Below are positions 37,812-48,317 of a stretch of 64,000 nucleotides of DNA, one piece after another (within the stretch, counting starts at the first letter, position 1; each line of letters begins with the position of its first letter). Source of the DNA: Lederbergia citrea. Lineage in GTDB: Bacteria; Bacillota; Bacilli; Bacillales; Bacillaceae_C. The stretch covers positions 1,245,778-1,309,777 of the forward strand of contig NZ_JAGYPH010000001.1 of assembly GCF_018343525.1 (NCBI RefSeq), written 5' to 3'. A program made the position numbers and the translations under genes. A model generated the notes under the pieces. It ran no database searches and was not told the origin of the DNA. It was given only the letters and a program-made list of their open reading frames with translations.

Positions 37812-39074
37812 TCAATTTATAAAAAAACGTTGTATGTCATTCCATGTAACAACAATCATAAGTAACATCAAAAGAGCAAATCCGATAAAATGTACCATGC
37901 CTTCTTTTTGACGATCGATTGGCTTTCCTCTAAGAGCTTCAACGCCGAAAAACAGTAGGCGTCCTCCATCCAGCGCGGGGATAGGGAGCAAATTCATAAT
38001 ACCTAAATTGATACTAAGTAATCCAGCCCATTTCATTAAGTAAAGAATACCTGCCTTGGCTACTGTTTCAGTCGATACATAAATTCCAACCGGCCCCGCA
38101 AGCATATCAATTGAAAATTGGCCGGTAACCAACTTTCCGAGAAGTCTAATAATCTCTACCGTCCAATGGTAAGTTTCCTTGAATCCGTTTGTCGAAACCT
38201 TAACAAAAGATTTATCCATTGGAGACTGAACACCAATCAATCCGAATTCCCCCTCCTCAGCTACATGTCTTTTAGGAGTCACTGGGATATCAATTGTTTG
38301 TTTATTACGTTCAACGGTAAAAATAAGCTCTTCTTCGGGATGGGCCCTGACGATTTCTGTTATATCATCAAAATTAGCTACTTCCGATCCATCAATACTA
38401 AGTATATCATCGCCCTGATGCAATCCCGCTTCCTGTGCAGCACCATCTGGTGAAATTTTACCGAGTACCGGATCGTTTACAGGGACCCCTTGAATGCTCC
38501 CAATGATGGTAAAAACGACAATTGCCAAGATAAAGTTCATCATTGGACCTGCAAATATCGTCATTGCTCTAGCACTCAATTTTTTTGATGCAAACTGGCG
38601 ATCCCAAGGGGCAATCTGTGTTTGTGCTTGATCTTCAATGATGACTGCTTCCCTAGAAATCTTAAATGTTTGAAGAACTTCGTCTTCACCATCTTCATAG
38701 CCTTGAATAAAAAGTTGGTGTTCCAAATCAGCTTTTTCAACTTCAACTGTTCTTGCATTCGGATAGCGATCTTTACCATTTAAAATAATCTTTTTAACTA
38801 TGTTATCTTCATCGAACACGAGTGCAACCCTATGGCCTGGCTTAATCTCTGCCATTTCAGGATCCTCACCCGCCATTCTTACAAATCCTCCGATTGGAAG
38901 GAGGCGGATCGTATACGTTGTTTCATCTTTTGAATAAGAAAAAATTTTCGGGCCAAATCCAATTGCAAATTCCCTTACTAGTATCCCTGCACGCTTAGCA
39001 AAAATAAAATGTCCAAACTCATGGAAAAAGACAAGCGCACCGAAAATGATGATAAAGGATATAACAGTATTCAA
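37812..39074 (-). CDS. rasP: Site-2 metalloprotease RasP
   Basis: This 420-residue intramembrane zinc protease is homologous to RasP (YluC)/RseP. It cleaves the anti-sigma factor RsiW, remnant signal peptides and FtsL in B. subtilis. HEFGH is at residues 18-22 in the first membrane segment. A PDZ domain with [13 protein letters not shown] lies mid-protein, and [14 protein letters not shown] supplies the third zinc ligand. It follows dxr by 18 bases in the uppS-cdsA-dxr-rasP-proS-polC order. Confidence 0.95.
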   Translation of the reverse strand: MNTVISFIIIFGALVFFHEFGHFIFAKRAGILVREFAIGFGPKIFSYSKDETTYTIRLLPIGGFVRMAGEDPEMAEIKPGHRVALVFDEDNIVKKIILNGKDRYPNARTVEVEKADLEHQLFIQGYEDGEDEVLQTFKISREAVIIEDQAQTQIAPWDRQFASKKLSARAMTIFAGPMMNFILAIVVFTIIGSIQGVPVNDPVLGKISPDGAAQEAGLHQGDDILSIDGSEVANFDDITEIVRAHPEEELIFTVERNKQTIDIPVTPKRHVAEEGEFGLIGVQSPMDKSFVKVSTNGFKETYHWTVEIIRLLGKLVTGQFSIDMLAGPVGIYVSTETVAKAGILYLMKWAGLLSINLGIMNLLPIPALDGGRLLFFGVEALRGKPIDRQKEGMVHFIGFALLMLLMIVVTWNDIQRFFIN

Positions 39075-39092
39075 AATAAATGACCACCTTTA

Positions 39093-40235
39093 TTAAAAGA
39101 GTGAGTTAACATATTTTCTCGTTTCTATATCGACTTCTTGGATGGCATCTAGATCTGGGTTTTCAATGTTATTATGTCGGACGAGAGCTTTTTCAATCAA
39201 CTCCTCTATATCTAGGAACGATATTTCCCCTAAAAGAAATGCACTGACAGCCGCCTCGTTCGCTGCATTCAAAACAGTTGGCATTGTTCCGCCAACTTTG
39301 CCGGCTTCATATGCAAATTGTAAGCATCGGAATCTCTGGAAATCCATATCCTCAAAATGAAGCTTACGAATTTTGGCAAGGTTTAAGCTTTCCGTTTCAT
39401 AATACAGCCTGTCCGGATACGATAGTGCATACTGAATAGGAACTCTCATATCTGGGCTACCAAGTTGAGCAATCACACTGCTGTCATGATATTCAACCAT
39501 TGAATGAATAATGCTTTCGCGATGCAAAAGCACATCAATTTTCTCATACGGCAAGTTAAAGAGCCAGTGTGCCTCAATAACTTCTAGTCCCTTGTTCATC
39601 ATTGTAGCAGAGTCAATTGTAATTTTGGAGCCCATCGACCAATTTGGATGATTTAAAGCTTGATCCACAGTCACAAAACGTAATTCTTCACGTGTCAAAT
39701 CCCGAAAGCTTCCACCTGAAGCAGTTACAATCAACCGGTTCACATTTTTGTGCTGCTCACCTTGAAGGCATTGAAAAATAGCAGAATGTTCACTATCTAC
39801 TGGTAAAATACTTACATTATTCTCCTTAGCAGCGGCCATTACAATATGTCCGGCAGTAACGAGTGTTTCTTTATTTGCCAGTGCTATCGTTTTTTTTGCT
39901 TTAATGGCCTGCAATGTGGGATGAAGCCCTACACTTCCCATTACAGCATTAAGAAGGATATTGGATTTTTCGTGAACTGCCACCTCCGATAGACCATCAG
40001 TTCCATATGTAAACTTTATGCCACTCGGATACTCAGTTTTTAATTTTTCGCAATCTCCTTTTAGTTGAACGGACACAAGTTCCGGAGAGAATTCATTAAT
40101 GATTTTTCTGACAAGCTCGATATTCTTTCCTGCAGAAATAGCAAGAAGCTTGAACTGTTCAGGCTTTTCCCTGATGACATCGAGCGTTTGTAAACCAATT
40201 GAGCCTGTAGCCCCAAGCAAACTTATATACTTCAT
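39093..40235 (-). CDS. dxr: 1-deoxy-D-xylulose 5-phosphate reductoisomerase
   Basis: This 380-residue enzyme makes MEP in the isoprenoid pathway using NADPH and a divalent metal. [16 protein letters not shown] is the nucleotide-binding start, and [12 protein letters not shown] and SGGSFRD contain metal and substrate residues. ATG at 40235 follows AAGGAGAG. A longer reading from 40262 would overlap cdsA and lacks a box. Its product leads to the substrate of UppS, encoded two genes upstream. Confidence 0.96.
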   Translation of the reverse strand: MKYISLLGATGSIGLQTLDVIREKPEQFKLLAISAGKNIELVRKIINEFSPELVSVQLKGDCEKLKTEYPSGIKFTYGTDGLSEVAVHEKSNILLNAVMGSVGLHPTLQAIKAKKTIALANKETLVTAGHIVMAAAKENNVSILPVDSEHSAIFQCLQGEQHKNVNRLIVTASGGSFRDLTREELRFVTVDQALNHPNWSMGSKITIDSATMMNKGLEVIEAHWLFNLPYEKIDVLLHRESIIHSMVEYHDSSVIAQLGSPDMRVPIQYALSYPDRLYYETESLNLAKIRKLHFEDMDFQRFRCLQFAYEAGKVGGTMPTVLNAANEAAVSAFLLGEISFLDIEELIEKALVRHNNIENPDLDAIQEVDIETRKYVNSLF

Positions 40236-40258
40236 TCTTTTCTCTCCTTGCTGAATAA

Positions 40259-41050
40259 TCAATGTAAGATATGTAAGAAATTCAGCAGCGGCAAAACAAA
40301 TAGCCAGCTATCGCACCGATCAAGAATGCCGCCATGTCCAGGGAAAAGATTACCTGAATCTTTCACTCCATAGTGGCGTTTTAATGCCGATTCCGCTAAA
40401 TCTCCCATCTGGCCAAAAATTGAGAGGATAATCGTCATTAAAATTAACTTGACAAATGAAATTTGAATATCAGAGAACAGAGCAAATAATACCGCAACGG
40501 CTAGTGCGGAAATAATGCCGCCGAAAAAACCTTCTACTGTTTTATTAGGGCTGATATCCGGCCAAAGTTTTCGCTTCCCGAATTTTCTTCCAATAAAATA
40601 TGCGCCTGAGTCCGTGACCCAAACAACAAATAATGCATAAAAAAGATAGATAAGTCCAGCATCACGTGTCTGAACAAAATAATAGAAACCTATCCCTACA
40701 TACAATACCGAAAGGAGAGTAAAGCCAGCATCCTCAAACGTAAATTGATTTTTCCTAATGACAGTGTAGGACAAAAAGATCAAAACTGCTGCAAAAGCCA
40801 ATTCTATTTTTGATAGCTCAGTCACATTAATTACTTCAAAATACTTGTTTGGCAAAAGAAAAACCCAAAGTAATATAATTGCAATTAGTCCATGCATAGA
40901 TGCTAATTTAAGCTTTCGCATTTGAAAAAGCTCATACAATCCAATCGTCGCCATCGCATAAGTTAAAATTAAAAATGGGACACCGCCCAATATAGCTATT
41001 GGTAAAAACACAGCAATTAGAATGGCTGCTGTGATGATTCGTTGTTTCAT
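40259..41050 (-). CDS. cdsA: Phosphatidate cytidylyltransferase
   Basis: This 263-residue membrane enzyme makes CDP-diacylglycerol for phospholipid synthesis. About eight hydrophobic segments are present, and the family signature is near the C terminus ([20 protein letters not shown] followed by ILDRCD). Its ATG overlaps the uppS stop by 4 bases, so the lipid-carrier and phospholipid genes are translated together. Confidence 0.95.
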   Translation of the reverse strand: MKQRIITAAILIAVFLPIAILGGVPFLILTYAMATIGLYELFQMRKLKLASMHGLIAIILLWVFLLPNKYFEVINVTELSKIELAFAAVLIFLSYTVIRKNQFTFEDAGFTLLSVLYVGIGFYYFVQTRDAGLIYLFYALFVVWVTDSGAYFIGRKFGKRKLWPDISPNKTVEGFFGGIISALAVAVLFALFSDIQISFVKLILMTIILSIFGQMGDLAESALKRHYGVKDSGNLFPGHGGILDRCDSWLFVLPLLNFLHILH

Positions 41051-41844
41051 TTTTCACTCTCCTCGCCATGAAGCCCTCCATAACGCCTCGATCGACGTTG
41101 ATAGGCTTCAACTGCTTCTAGCAGATGTCCTTCAGAAAAATCCGGCCACAGTACATTTGTAAACCAAAGTTCTGTATAGGCTAACTGCCATAACATGAAA
41201 TTACTTAGACGCAGCTCACCACTTGTGCGGATCAATAAATCAGGATCCTCGATCTGTTTTGTCATCAAATAATTGGAAAAGCAATCGTCATCAATATCTT
41301 TTACAGATAGCACGCCTTTTTGAACATCATTAGTAAGTTCCTTAACAGCATCGATGATTTCTGCGCGACTTCCATAGTTTAAAGCGAAATTTAAGATAAG
41401 ACCCGAATTTTCTGCCGTTTTTTCCATTGCTCGTTCGACGGCTTTCCTCGTGCTGACTGGAAGTTGGTCGGGATAGCCTATCATACAGACTTTTACATTT
41501 TCTTGGATAAGTTCAGGTAAAAAACTTCCGAGAAATTCTTCAGGCAGTCCCATTAAATAATCAACCTCTTGTTTTGGACGCTTCCAGTTCTCTGTGGAAA
41601 ACGCATAAAGAGTTAACGTTTTTACGTTCAATCGATTAGCCAGCATCGTGATTTTCTTTACGGTTTTCATTCCTTCATGGTGTCCCGCGATTCGCGGAAG
41701 GGCCCGTTTTTTTGCCCATCTGCCATTCCCATCCATAATAATGGCTATATGCCCTGGGACTGGTTGCTTTAATATCCGATCCACCGTATCTTCAATCGCT
41801 GGTTTTCCCTTGGAAGTTTTCCATAATCTCATTTTTTTTAGCAT
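41047..41844 (-). CDS. uppS: Isoprenyl (undecaprenyl) diphosphate synthase
   Basis: This 265-residue cis-prenyltransferase makes the C55 carrier for cell-wall synthesis. HIAIIMDGNGRWAKKR holds the catalytic aspartate, and LLIRTSGELRLSNFMLWQ is the C-terminal signature. ATG at 41844 follows GGAGG at 8 bases. The in-frame ATG at 41883 is upstream of that box. It is the first gene of a lipid/rasP/proS/polC run and follows the frr terminator by about 180 bases. Confidence 0.95.
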   Translation of the reverse strand: MLKKMRLWKTSKGKPAIEDTVDRILKQPVPGHIAIIMDGNGRWAKKRALPRIAGHHEGMKTVKKITMLANRLNVKTLTLYAFSTENWKRPKQEVDYLMGLPEEFLGSFLPELIQENVKVCMIGYPDQLPVSTRKAVERAMEKTAENSGLILNFALNYGSRAEIIDAVKELTNDVQKGVLSVKDIDDDCFSNYLMTKQIEDPDLLIRTSGELRLSNFMLWQLAYTELWFTNVLWPDFSEGHLLEAVEAYQRRSRRYGGLHGEESEK

Positions 41845-42029
41845 GAAAGTGTCCTCCATCAGAGTTGCTTCCCTCTGTACCAAAGCCTATCTTAACATAA
41901 GTAAAGCACAAGCGCCTTGTTCAGCCTTAAATGTACTGCAAACATTTAATGAAACAGTCATTTCTATTATAAAGAAAAAATTTCTGTTTGGATAGTATTC
42001 ATAAATGTATTAATTATTCCATAAAAAAA
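41845..42029 (-). promoter_or_regulatory. uppS upstream region
   Basis: This gap below the frr terminator should hold a promoter. A TATAAT hexamer occurs in CTTTATAATAG (minus strand), but without a good -35. The minus strand also reads CAAGGCGCTTGTGCTTTA (41902-41919), which resembles the right end of family I repeats. Confidence 0.35.
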
Positions 42030-42049
42030 CTCCCCTCATATGAAGGGAG
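42030..42049 (-). terminator. Terminator after frr
   Basis: An 8-bp stem CTCCCTTC/GAGGGGAG (one wobble) with loop ATAT is followed by TTTTTTT on the minus strand. It closes the rpsB-tsf-pyrH-frr group. Confidence 0.85.
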
Positions 42050-42082
42050 CCGTTCTAAAACATATGCTCTCGCCAAACGGTG

Positions 42083-42640
42083 TTAAACAGCTAAAATCTC
42101 TTGCTCTTTATCTTTAGTGATTTCGTCGATTTTTTTAATGTTTTCATCCGTAAGCTTTTGAATATCATCGGAATATCCACGTAAATCGTCTTCAGTAATT
42201 TCACCGTTTTTTTCTAGCTTCTTCAAATCATCATTGCCGTCTCTGCGAATATTTCGAATGGCTACCTTTGCATCCTCAGCTTCTTTTCTGACAACTTTTA
42301 CAAGGTCTTTACGTCGTTCCTCTGTTAGTTGTGGAATCGATATTCTAATTAATGATCCATCATTTGTCGGAGTCAATCCGAGATCAGATTTCATTATAGC
42401 TTTTTCAATGTCACCTAAAATTGTTTTATCATATGGCTGAATAACAAGCAGCCTCGCTTCAGGGACTGAAATTGACGCCATTTGGTTAATCGGAGTTGGA
42501 GCTCCATAATAATCTACAGAGATTTTATCGAGAAGCGCAGAACTTGCACGACCTGCACGAATACTTGCAAGCTCACGGCTATAAACTTGAATAGCTTTTT
42601 CCATTTTATCTTTTGTTGCGGAAATCACTTGGTTTGCCAT
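42083..42640 (-). CDS. frr: Ribosome recycling factor
   Basis: This 185-residue protein, with EF-G, splits post-termination ribosomes. The family core [21 protein letters not shown] and [16 protein letters not shown] are present, and length equals the bacterial norm. The ATG shares one base with the pyrH stop (TAATG), so translation is coupled. A terminator follows. Confidence 0.97.
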   Translation of the reverse strand: MANQVISATKDKMEKAIQVYSRELASIRAGRASSALLDKISVDYYGAPTPINQMASISVPEARLLVIQPYDKTILGDIEKAIMKSDLGLTPTNDGSLIRISIPQLTEERRKDLVKVVRKEAEDAKVAIRNIRRDGNDDLKKLEKNGEITEDDLRGYSDDIQKLTDENIKKIDEITKDKEQEILAV

Positions 42641-43365
42641 TATTCCTTCCCCCTCACTAATGTTCCAATTTGTTCACCCATTACTGCACGTTTTACATTT
42701 CCTTTTTTATTGAATGAAAACACGATTAATGGGATGTCGTTATCCATACATAAAGACGATGCTGTGGAATCCATTACGCCTAATCCTTCTTTTAAAACAT
42801 CTAAGTACGATAGTTGTTCATATTTCACTGCATTTTTGTCTAACTTCGGATCTGCATTATATACGCCATCTACATTGTTTTTCGCCATAAGAATTACTTC
42901 TGCTTCAATTTCGGCTGCTCTCAGCGCTGCCGTTGTATCTGTAGAAAAATATGGATTTCCTGTCCCGGCAGCAAAAATAACGACGCGGCCCTTTTCTAAA
43001 TGACGAATAGCTCTCCTTCTGATGTAAGGCTCCGCTACTTGGCGCATATCAATAGAAGTTTGAACTCGCGTTTCAATTCCAAGTTGTTCTAAACTATCTT
43101 GCAGCGCGAGGGAATTCATAACAGTTGCAAGCATGCCCATATAATCGGCTGTTGCTCTGTCCATTCCCATTTCGCTTCCTACTTTACCACGCCAAATATT
43201 TCCACCGCCAACAACAACGGCCACTTCAACACCTAGCTCAGCAACTTCTTTAACTTGTTCAGCAATCGATTTGATCACAGACGGGTTGATGCCAAAGCCT
43301 TCAGTTCCTGCCAATGCTTCACCACTAAGTTTAAGTACAACTCTTTTATATTTTGGGTTGCTCAT
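42640..43365 (-). CDS. pyrH: UMP kinase
   Basis: This 241-residue enzyme phosphorylates UMP to UDP and belongs to the amino acid kinase fold rather than the NMP kinase fold. [12 protein letters not shown] is at the start, then [13 protein letters not shown], and [17 protein letters not shown] mid-protein. ATG at 43365 follows GGAGG. An ATG four codons earlier sits on that box. It lies below the tsf terminator hairpin, so a separate promoter or read-through is needed. Confidence 0.96.
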   Translation of the reverse strand: MSNPKYKRVVLKLSGEALAGTEGFGINPSVIKSIAEQVKEVAELGVEVAVVVGGGNIWRGKVGSEMGMDRATADYMGMLATVMNSLALQDSLEQLGIETRVQTSIDMRQVAEPYIRRRAIRHLEKGRVVIFAAGTGNPYFSTDTTAALRAAEIEAEVILMAKNNVDGVYNADPKLDKNAVKYEQLSYLDVLKEGLGVMDSTASSLCMDNDIPLIVFSFNKKGNVKRAVMGEQIGTLVRGKE

Positions 43366-43414
43366 ATGAACCTCCAATGCAATTACTTAATATGTATTTA
43401 ATCATCTTTTGTAA

Positions 43415-43441
43415 AATAGGGAACACAATGTGTTCCCTATT
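43415..43441 (-). terminator. Hairpin terminator after tsf
   Basis: A perfect 12-bp stem AATAGGGAACAC/GTGTTCCCTATT with a 3-base loop is followed by TTAC on the minus strand. It lies about 25 bases past the tsf stop. The short T tract suggests partial read-through into pyrH. Confidence 0.7.
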
Positions 43442-43466
43442 GGATTGTAAAGATTATAAGTATTAC

Positions 43467-44348
43467 TTATTTTTTAACTTGGTTCATTACTTCTTCAGCA
43501 AAGTTTTCTTGGCGTTTTTCTAGGCCTTCTCCAACTTCATAGCGGATAAATCCGATAACTTGAGCGCCACTTGCTTCAACAAATTGACGAACTTTTTGAT
43601 CAGGATTTTTCACGAAAGACTGATCTAACAAGCAAATTTCTTCAAAGAATTTACCAAGACGTCCCTCTACCATTTTTGCTACGATTTTTTCTGGCTTGCC
43701 TTCATTTAAGGCTTGTTGTGTTAATACTTGGCGCTCGTGTTCAGTTTCTTCAGCAGATACTTCGTCGCGAGAAACATATTTCGGGTTAAGTGCAGCAATA
43801 TGCATAGCTACATCTTTAGCAACACTTGCATCAGTTGTGCCTTCTACTACAGTTAGAACTGCAATTCGACCGCCCATATGCAAGTATTCACCAAATGCAC
43901 CGTTATCCGTTTTTGTTTTTATTTCAAAGCGACGCAAAGTGATTTTTTCACCGATTTTAGCAATCGCTTCGTTTACATATTCGCCTACAGATTGGCCATT
44001 TTTCATGTTTTGCTCAAGAGCTTCTTCTACTGTTGCTGGTTTGTTCGCTAGCAAATGTTCCGCCAATTCTTTTACAAGAATTTGGAAGTTCTCGTTCTTT
44101 GCAACGAAATCTGTTTCAGCATTCACTTCAAGAATAACTGCATCATTGCCTTCGCTCAATATAAAAGTTGAGCCTTCTGCAGCAATGCGATCAGCTTTCT
44201 TGGCAGCTGAAGCAATGCCCTTTTCACGAAGAAAGTCAATTGCTTTTTCCATATCTCCGTTTGTTTCAGTCAATGCTTTTTTACAGTCCATCATACCAGC
44301 GCCAGTTTTCTCGCGAAGTTCTTTAACCATTTGTGCAGTAATTGCCAT
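43467..44348 (-). CDS. tsf: Elongation factor Ts
   Basis: This 293-residue nucleotide-exchange factor acts on EF-Tu. The N-terminal UBA-like sequence [20 protein letters not shown] is followed by the core with FVAKNENF and [12 protein letters not shown] at 44348 follows AAGGAGGAATATT. A longer reading from 44429 has no ribosome site and runs into the hairpin after rpsB. Length equals B. subtilis Tsf (293). Confidence 0.97.
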   Translation of the reverse strand: MAITAQMVKELREKTGAGMMDCKKALTETNGDMEKAIDFLREKGIASAAKKADRIAAEGSTFILSEGNDAVILEVNAETDFVAKNENFQILVKELAEHLLANKPATVEEALEQNMKNGQSVGEYVNEAIAKIGEKITLRRFEIKTKTDNGAFGEYLHMGGRIAVLTVVEGTTDASVAKDVAMHIAALNPKYVSRDEVSAEETEHERQVLTQQALNEGKPEKIVAKMVEGRLGKFFEEICLLDQSFVKNPDQKVRQFVEASGAQVIGFIRYEVGEGLEKRQENFAEEVMNQVKK

Positions 44349-44398
44349 AAGAATATTCCTCCTTGTACTCTCTTGTCCAAATAAATAATTGTTTGAAA

Positions 44399-44433
44399 AA
44401 AGGTGATAAGTGTCTATCACTCTCATCACCTTT
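44399..44433 (-). terminator. Hairpin between rpsB and tsf
   Basis: AAAGGTGAT pairs with ATCACCTTT, with an inner GTG/CAC pairing, and TTTC follows on the minus strand. It lies about 50 bases past rpsB and is probably a partial terminator that gives more S2 than EF-Ts. Confidence 0.65.
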
Positions 44434-44481
44434 CATCGTAACGATACAGCTCTATCAAAAAAATGCTGCAGCTTTTATATA

Positions 44482-45201
44482 TTAGACGTTTGCAGTTTCA
44501 GCTGCTTCTTCTGCTTCTTCTTCATGTTTAGCTTCCAATAGTGCATCAGCCATTTTGGAAGTTAATAATTTCACAGCGCGGATTGCATCATCGTTTGCTG
44601 GGATAACAACATCGATTTCATCCGGGTCGCAGTTTGTATCAACAATGCCGACAATCGGAATATTCAATTTACGTGCTTCAGCAACAGCAATTCTTTCTTT
44701 GCGCGGATCAATAATAAACATTGCATCAGGAAGACCTTTCATGTCTTTAATGCCGCCTAAGAATTTAACAAGTCGCTCGTGCTCTTTCTTCAGCATCACA
44801 ACTTCTTTCTTAGGAAGTACATCGAAAGTACCATCTTCTTCCATTTTTTCAATTGCTTTTAAGCGTTCAATTCTTTTTTGAATAGTTTCAAAGTTAGTCA
44901 AAGTTCCGCCTAACCAGCGATGGTTCACATAATAGTGACCTGCACGCTCTGCTTCATCTTTAACTGATTCTTGGGCTTGTTTTTTTGTACCTACGAAAAG
45001 AACTTTTCCGTTGTTTTCTCCAAGCTCTCTCATGAAATTATAAGCTTCTTCAACCTTTTTAACTGTTTTTTGAAGGTCGATGATATAAATACCGTTACGC
45101 TCCGTAAAAATGTATTTTTTCATTTTCGGGTTCCAACGGCGTGTTTGGTGTCCAAAGTGTACACCAGCTTCAAGCAATTGCTTCATTGAAATTACTGACA
45201 T
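44482..45201 (-). CDS. rpsB: 30S ribosomal protein S2
   Basis: This 239-residue small-subunit protein has the family sequences [29 protein letters not shown] and [20 protein letters not shown]. The C-terminal tail is acidic and alanine-rich. ATG at 45201 follows GAGGAGG. It has its own strong promoter and a leader of about 110 bases, which starts just past the swrB stop codon. Confidence 0.97.
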   Translation of the reverse strand: MSVISMKQLLEAGVHFGHQTRRWNPKMKKYIFTERNGIYIIDLQKTVKKVEEAYNFMRELGENNGKVLFVGTKKQAQESVKDEAERAGHYYVNHRWLGGTLTNFETIQKRIERLKAIEKMEEDGTFDVLPKKEVVMLKKEHERLVKFLGGIKDMKGLPDAMFIIDPRKERIAVAEARKLNIPIVGIVDTNCDPDEIDVVIPANDDAIRAVKLLTSKMADALLEAKHEEEAEEAAETANV

Positions 45202-45318
45202 TTGTGTTTCCTCCTCGGTTTTGTTTTATCCTCCGCCCCGCTCATATTTTGAGCAAACTGTTGAATGAACAGCACCATGCTACAAAATCACGGAACGTGT
45301 GTATTAACACCATCACAC

Positions 45319-45347
45319 AATATATCATAAAAAAAAAGCATTATCAA
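45319..45347 (-). promoter_or_regulatory. SigA promoter of rpsB
   Basis: TTGATA (45342-45347) and TATATT (45319-45324) on the minus strand are 17 bases apart. The spacer contains a run of nine T. The leader (45202-45312) contains inverted GTGTG/CACAC segments. I could not assign it to a known ribosomal leader class. Confidence 0.75.
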
Positions 45348-45350
45348 GTG

Positions 45351-45899
45351 TTAATTGCCCTCTCCTCGAAACTTTAGAAGTAATTCGACCTCTTTTTTAC
45401 CTTTTTTTAATACTTTTGCTATTTCTTCCTCTGACAGCCCTTGTTTTGTTAAGTAGTTTACTTGTTCGGAGAAGCTTTTTTCATCTAAAGCTTCTTCTTC
45501 AGCATCCGCTGGATCGTTCATTGATTGTTGAAGGTCGCTTCTGCTATCAACCTCGTCTGTTTGGTACACACGTGCTGCAAGTAGCCTGGCATATGCTTCG
45601 GCTGATATATGTGATTCATGTTTAACATCTTTAATAGATTGCTGAGCTGTGTTTAGCTCCTGTTGAAATAAATCCTCTTCTTCTTTCATCTTGGATACTT
45701 TTGAAATAAATTGTTCGTTCTCTTCTTTTATTTCCATCAAAAATCCTGTTAATAATTCTTCTGATTCAGCCTGCATTTTGCGCTGTTTTTTTTCTATTTC
45801 TACAAATCGATTTTGCCGAAGGTACAGAAGGACCACAGCTAATGTCAAGAGGATGTTAAACATAAATAATAGAAAGATTAGTGTTCCTGTCAACTTCAT
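45351..45899 (-). CDS. swrB: Swarming motility protein SwrB (YlxL)
   Basis: This 182-residue protein has one N-terminal membrane segment (residues 4-26). A long charged, coiled-coil-like stretch follows, then a C-terminal helix-turn-helix-like end (LSEEEIAKVLKKGKKEVELLL) as in DUF6115 proteins. SwrB promotes activation of the flagellar export apparatus in B. subtilis and lies directly after sigD there too. Similarity is strongest at the two ends. The middle is variable. It ends the motility operon just above the rpsB promoter. Confidence 0.82.
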   Translation of the reverse strand: MKLTGTLIFLLFMFNILLTLAVVLLYLRQNRFVEIEKKQRKMQAESEELLTGFLMEIKEENEQFISKVSKMKEEEDLFQQELNTAQQSIKDVKHESHISAEAYARLLAARVYQTDEVDSRSDLQQSMNDPADAEEEALDEKSFSEQVNYLTKQGLSEEEIAKVLKKGKKEVELLLKFRGEGN

Positions 45900-45906
45900 C
45901 CTCCAT

Positions 45907-46674
45907 TCAAGGGGTTTGTTTTAATAAAAAGCTTCGTAGTTTAAAAAGGGCTTTCGAATGAATTTGAGAAATTCTTGATGTGGATAGTTGAATAATTTCA
46001 CCTATCTCTGTAAAGGTTAATTCTTCTTTGTAAAATAAACTTAACACAAGCTGCTCATTTTCATTTAGCCTTGTAATTGCTATTGTAAGTTCTTTAAGCC
46101 ATTCATTCTTTACTAACTGCTCCTCTGGGGTAGGAGTTTCTTCATCCTTTATTACATGCGAACCAGATTCACTTTCTTCATGATCCTGTATGTGTTCATC
46201 CATTGAAAGAACGCTGGAAAAGAAATACTCATTTAAAGTTTTGCATACTTCATCTTCAGAAAAACCACTTTCAGCTGCAATTTCTGCTGTTGATGCATGA
46301 CGCATTAATCGTTGTTCAAGCTGATTAGAAGTCGCTTCTATTTTTTTCACCTTTTCTCTTGTGCTCCTTGGAAGCCAGTCTTCTTTGCGTAATCCATCGA
46401 TGATGGCGCCTCTTATTCGAAAAGATGCATATGTATCAAATTTCAAATCGCGACTAATATCAAATTTATTTAATGCATCTAAAAGACCAACTAATCCTAA
46501 ACTTTTCAGTTCCTCTCTGCTCACATTCCGTGGAAGTCCTACTGCTATACGTTGAACATGATAACTTACTAATGGCATGTATTTTTTTACTAATATATTT
46601 CCTGCATCAGCATCACGGGAACTCGTCCAAAGTTCCCAATATTCTTGTTCTTCTATCGGTGGTGAGTTTGACAT
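45907..46674 (-). CDS. sigD: RNA polymerase sigma factor SigD (FliA type)
   Basis: This 255-residue sigma-28 family factor directs transcription of late flagellar, chemotaxis and autolysin genes. Region 2 contains LDALNKFDISRDLKFDTYAS and RIRGAIIDGLRKEDWLPR. Region 4 contains LVLSLFYKEELTFTEIGEI and STSRISQIHSKALFKLR. Length matches B. subtilis SigD (254). It is near the 3' end of the long operon, where its level depends on transcript completion. Confidence 0.96.
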   Translation of the reverse strand: MSNSPPIEEQEYWELWTSSRDADAGNILVKKYMPLVSYHVQRIAVGLPRNVSREELKSLGLVGLLDALNKFDISRDLKFDTYASFRIRGAIIDGLRKEDWLPRSTREKVKKIEATSNQLEQRLMRHASTAEIAAESGFSEDEVCKTLNEYFFSSVLSMDEHIQDHEESESGSHVIKDEETPTPEEQLVKNEWLKELTIAITRLNENEQLVLSLFYKEELTFTEIGEIIQLSTSRISQIHSKALFKLRSFLLKQTP

Positions 46675-46717
46675 CCTATCTCCTCCTCACAGCTACAAGC
46701 TTTTTTTGAATGCTGAT

Positions 46718-47206
46718 TCAAATTTCTATCGGATCCTGATAAACAGTTCTAATTTCCAGCACACATGTTTCTGGATCGAATTCAATTGTTCTGCCGCTAT
46801 TTCCTCCGGTATCTTCTGCCACAAGTTGAATTCCCAAAGCTTGTAACTCTCTTTTTACTGCATCTATATTACGGGGGCCGATCCTCATCTGATCATTTTG
46901 AGATGTAAATTGAAACATTTGGGCTCCACCCGAAATTTTTGCTTTCAGGCTCTTTGCTCCCATTGCTGCCATTTCTTTTTGTAATGCGATCAGGGCTGTA
47001 TCTGCAAACTTGGCTGTATTAATCGACTTTTTTTCTCTGGCCAGTGAAGAATCAGGAAGCATGATATGTGCCAGGCCAGCTATTTTCATCTTACTGTCAT
47101 AAAGAATGACACCTACACATGATCCCAGGCCAGAGGTACGGATGGTGCCAGGTGCTCTCACTATTTTCATGTCAGCAATCCCTACTCTGACTACAGTCTT
47201 AATCAT
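46718..47206 (-). CDS. cheD: Chemoreceptor glutamine deamidase CheD
   Basis: This 162-residue enzyme deamidates receptor glutamines and stimulates CheC. The catalytic cysteine is in [14 protein letters not shown], the histidine in LAHIMLPDS, and KISGGAQMF follows. It overlaps cheC by 8 bases, matching the known partnership of the two proteins in the B. subtilis adaptation system. Confidence 0.94.
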   Translation of the reverse strand: MIKTVVRVGIADMKIVRAPGTIRTSGLGSCVGVILYDSKMKIAGLAHIMLPDSSLAREKKSINTAKFADTALIALQKEMAAMGAKSLKAKISGGAQMFQFTSQNDQMRIGPRNIDAVKRELQALGIQLVAEDTGGNSGRTIEFDPETCVLEIRTVYQDPIEI

Positions 47207-47840
47207 TCATTCCTACTCCCAGCGTCTTAAAAATCACGGAAAATGAATCGGGATCAGGCAAAAAGAAAAAGTGTCCCTTCACAGTTTCCGATTCTTTCTG
47301 ACCATTTTCATCTAATGCCGTGTCAATGACAATGGCGAAATCTTCAGTATGTGAGAGTTCGATGAGACCGAAGCTAATAATTGCACCCGCCATATCCACA
47401 CTAATCGATGGAACAGATGGGTATAGATCGAGACCGGTAAAATCCGAAAGAGAAGTCAAATATGATCCTGTTAAGATATTTCCCAATTCTTGCATTGCAG
47501 AAAGCCCAAACTCAGAATAAGGAGGCTCGGAAAAGGAAAATGATAAATCACCTGTCAGCTGTTGGACGTAACGCGTCGCTTGATCCAATGGGAGGATAAA
47601 GAATATACTTCCCGATACATCGCCTTCCACTCTTAGAAAAACAGCTGTTACAATATTGTCATGGCCTCCAGTCAAATCTAGCATTTCATCAAAAGTAATA
47701 ATTCTGACTGTGGGGACTTTCATATCAATTTTCTTGTCTACTAAAATAGAAAGCGCTGTCGCTGCGTTCCCTGCCCCGATATTTCCAATTTCTTTTAACA
47801 CGTCTAAATGAAGGGGGGTAATTTGTTTTTCAAGCCCCAT
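47199..47840 (-). CDS. cheC: CheY-P phosphatase CheC
   Basis: This 213-residue CheC/FliY-type phosphatase dephosphorylates CheY-P. Two active-site copies are visible, [14 protein letters not shown] and [16 protein letters not shown], each with the E-x2-N pattern. ATG at 47840 has AAGGA 9 bases before it. The ATG at 47849 abuts that box. It overlaps cheW by 11 bases. Confidence 0.92.
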   Translation of the reverse strand: MGLEKQITPLHLDVLKEIGNIGAGNAATALSILVDKKIDMKVPTVRIITFDEMLDLTGGHDNIVTAVFLRVEGDVSGSIFFILPLDQATRYVQQLTGDLSFSFSEPPYSEFGLSAMQELGNILTGSYLTSLSDFTGLDLYPSVPSISVDMAGAIISFGLIELSHTEDFAIVIDTALDENGQKESETVKGHFFFLPDPDSFSVIFKTLGVGMND

Positions 47841-48297
47841 GATCAACATTCCTTAAAATAGCGGGTTTTAAAATATTCTCCATACTTAATAGGATAAGAA
47901 GCCGGCTCTCAAGATTGGCTACTCCGTTAATATACTCCGCTTCTGATGTTCCTACACTGTCAGGGCGTGGCTCAATTGCACTTTCAGGAATATCTAATAC
48001 ATCATTGGCAGAATCAACAATAAATCCTACTTCCAATTCGTTAAATGAGACAATAATTATTCTCGTACTATGTGTATACTCAGCATCACCTAAGTCAAAA
48101 CGTCTTTTTAAATCAATGATCGGAATAATTACGCCACGCAAGTTAATTACACCCTTAATAAACGCAGGGACATTAGGAACTCTCGTGATGTGCTGCATTT
48201 TTTCAATTGCGGTTACCTCTTCGACAGAAATCGAATACTCTTTGCCACTAAGCTGAAAAACAATTACTTTCCGATCGGGAGCAGCTGCTTTTTTCAT
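47830..48297 (-). CDS. cheW: Chemotaxis adaptor CheW
   Basis: This 155-residue adaptor links chemoreceptors to CheA. The single CheW/SH3-like domain has IVFQLSGKEYSISVEEV, VPAFIKGVINLRGVIIPIID and IIVSFNELEVGFIVDSANDVL. ATG at 48297 is used. A GTG two codons earlier is 4 bases from AGGAG, so spacing favours the ATG. It lies 20 bases below cheA. Confidence 0.95.
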   Translation of the reverse strand: MKKAAAPDRKVIVFQLSGKEYSISVEEVTAIEKMQHITRVPNVPAFIKGVINLRGVIIPIIDLKRRFDLGDAEYTHSTRIIIVSFNELEVGFIVDSANDVLDIPESAIEPRPDSVGTSEAEYINGVANLESRLLILLSMENILKPAILRNVDHGA

Positions 48298-48317
48298 TTT
48301 CACTCAACTCCTAACTC

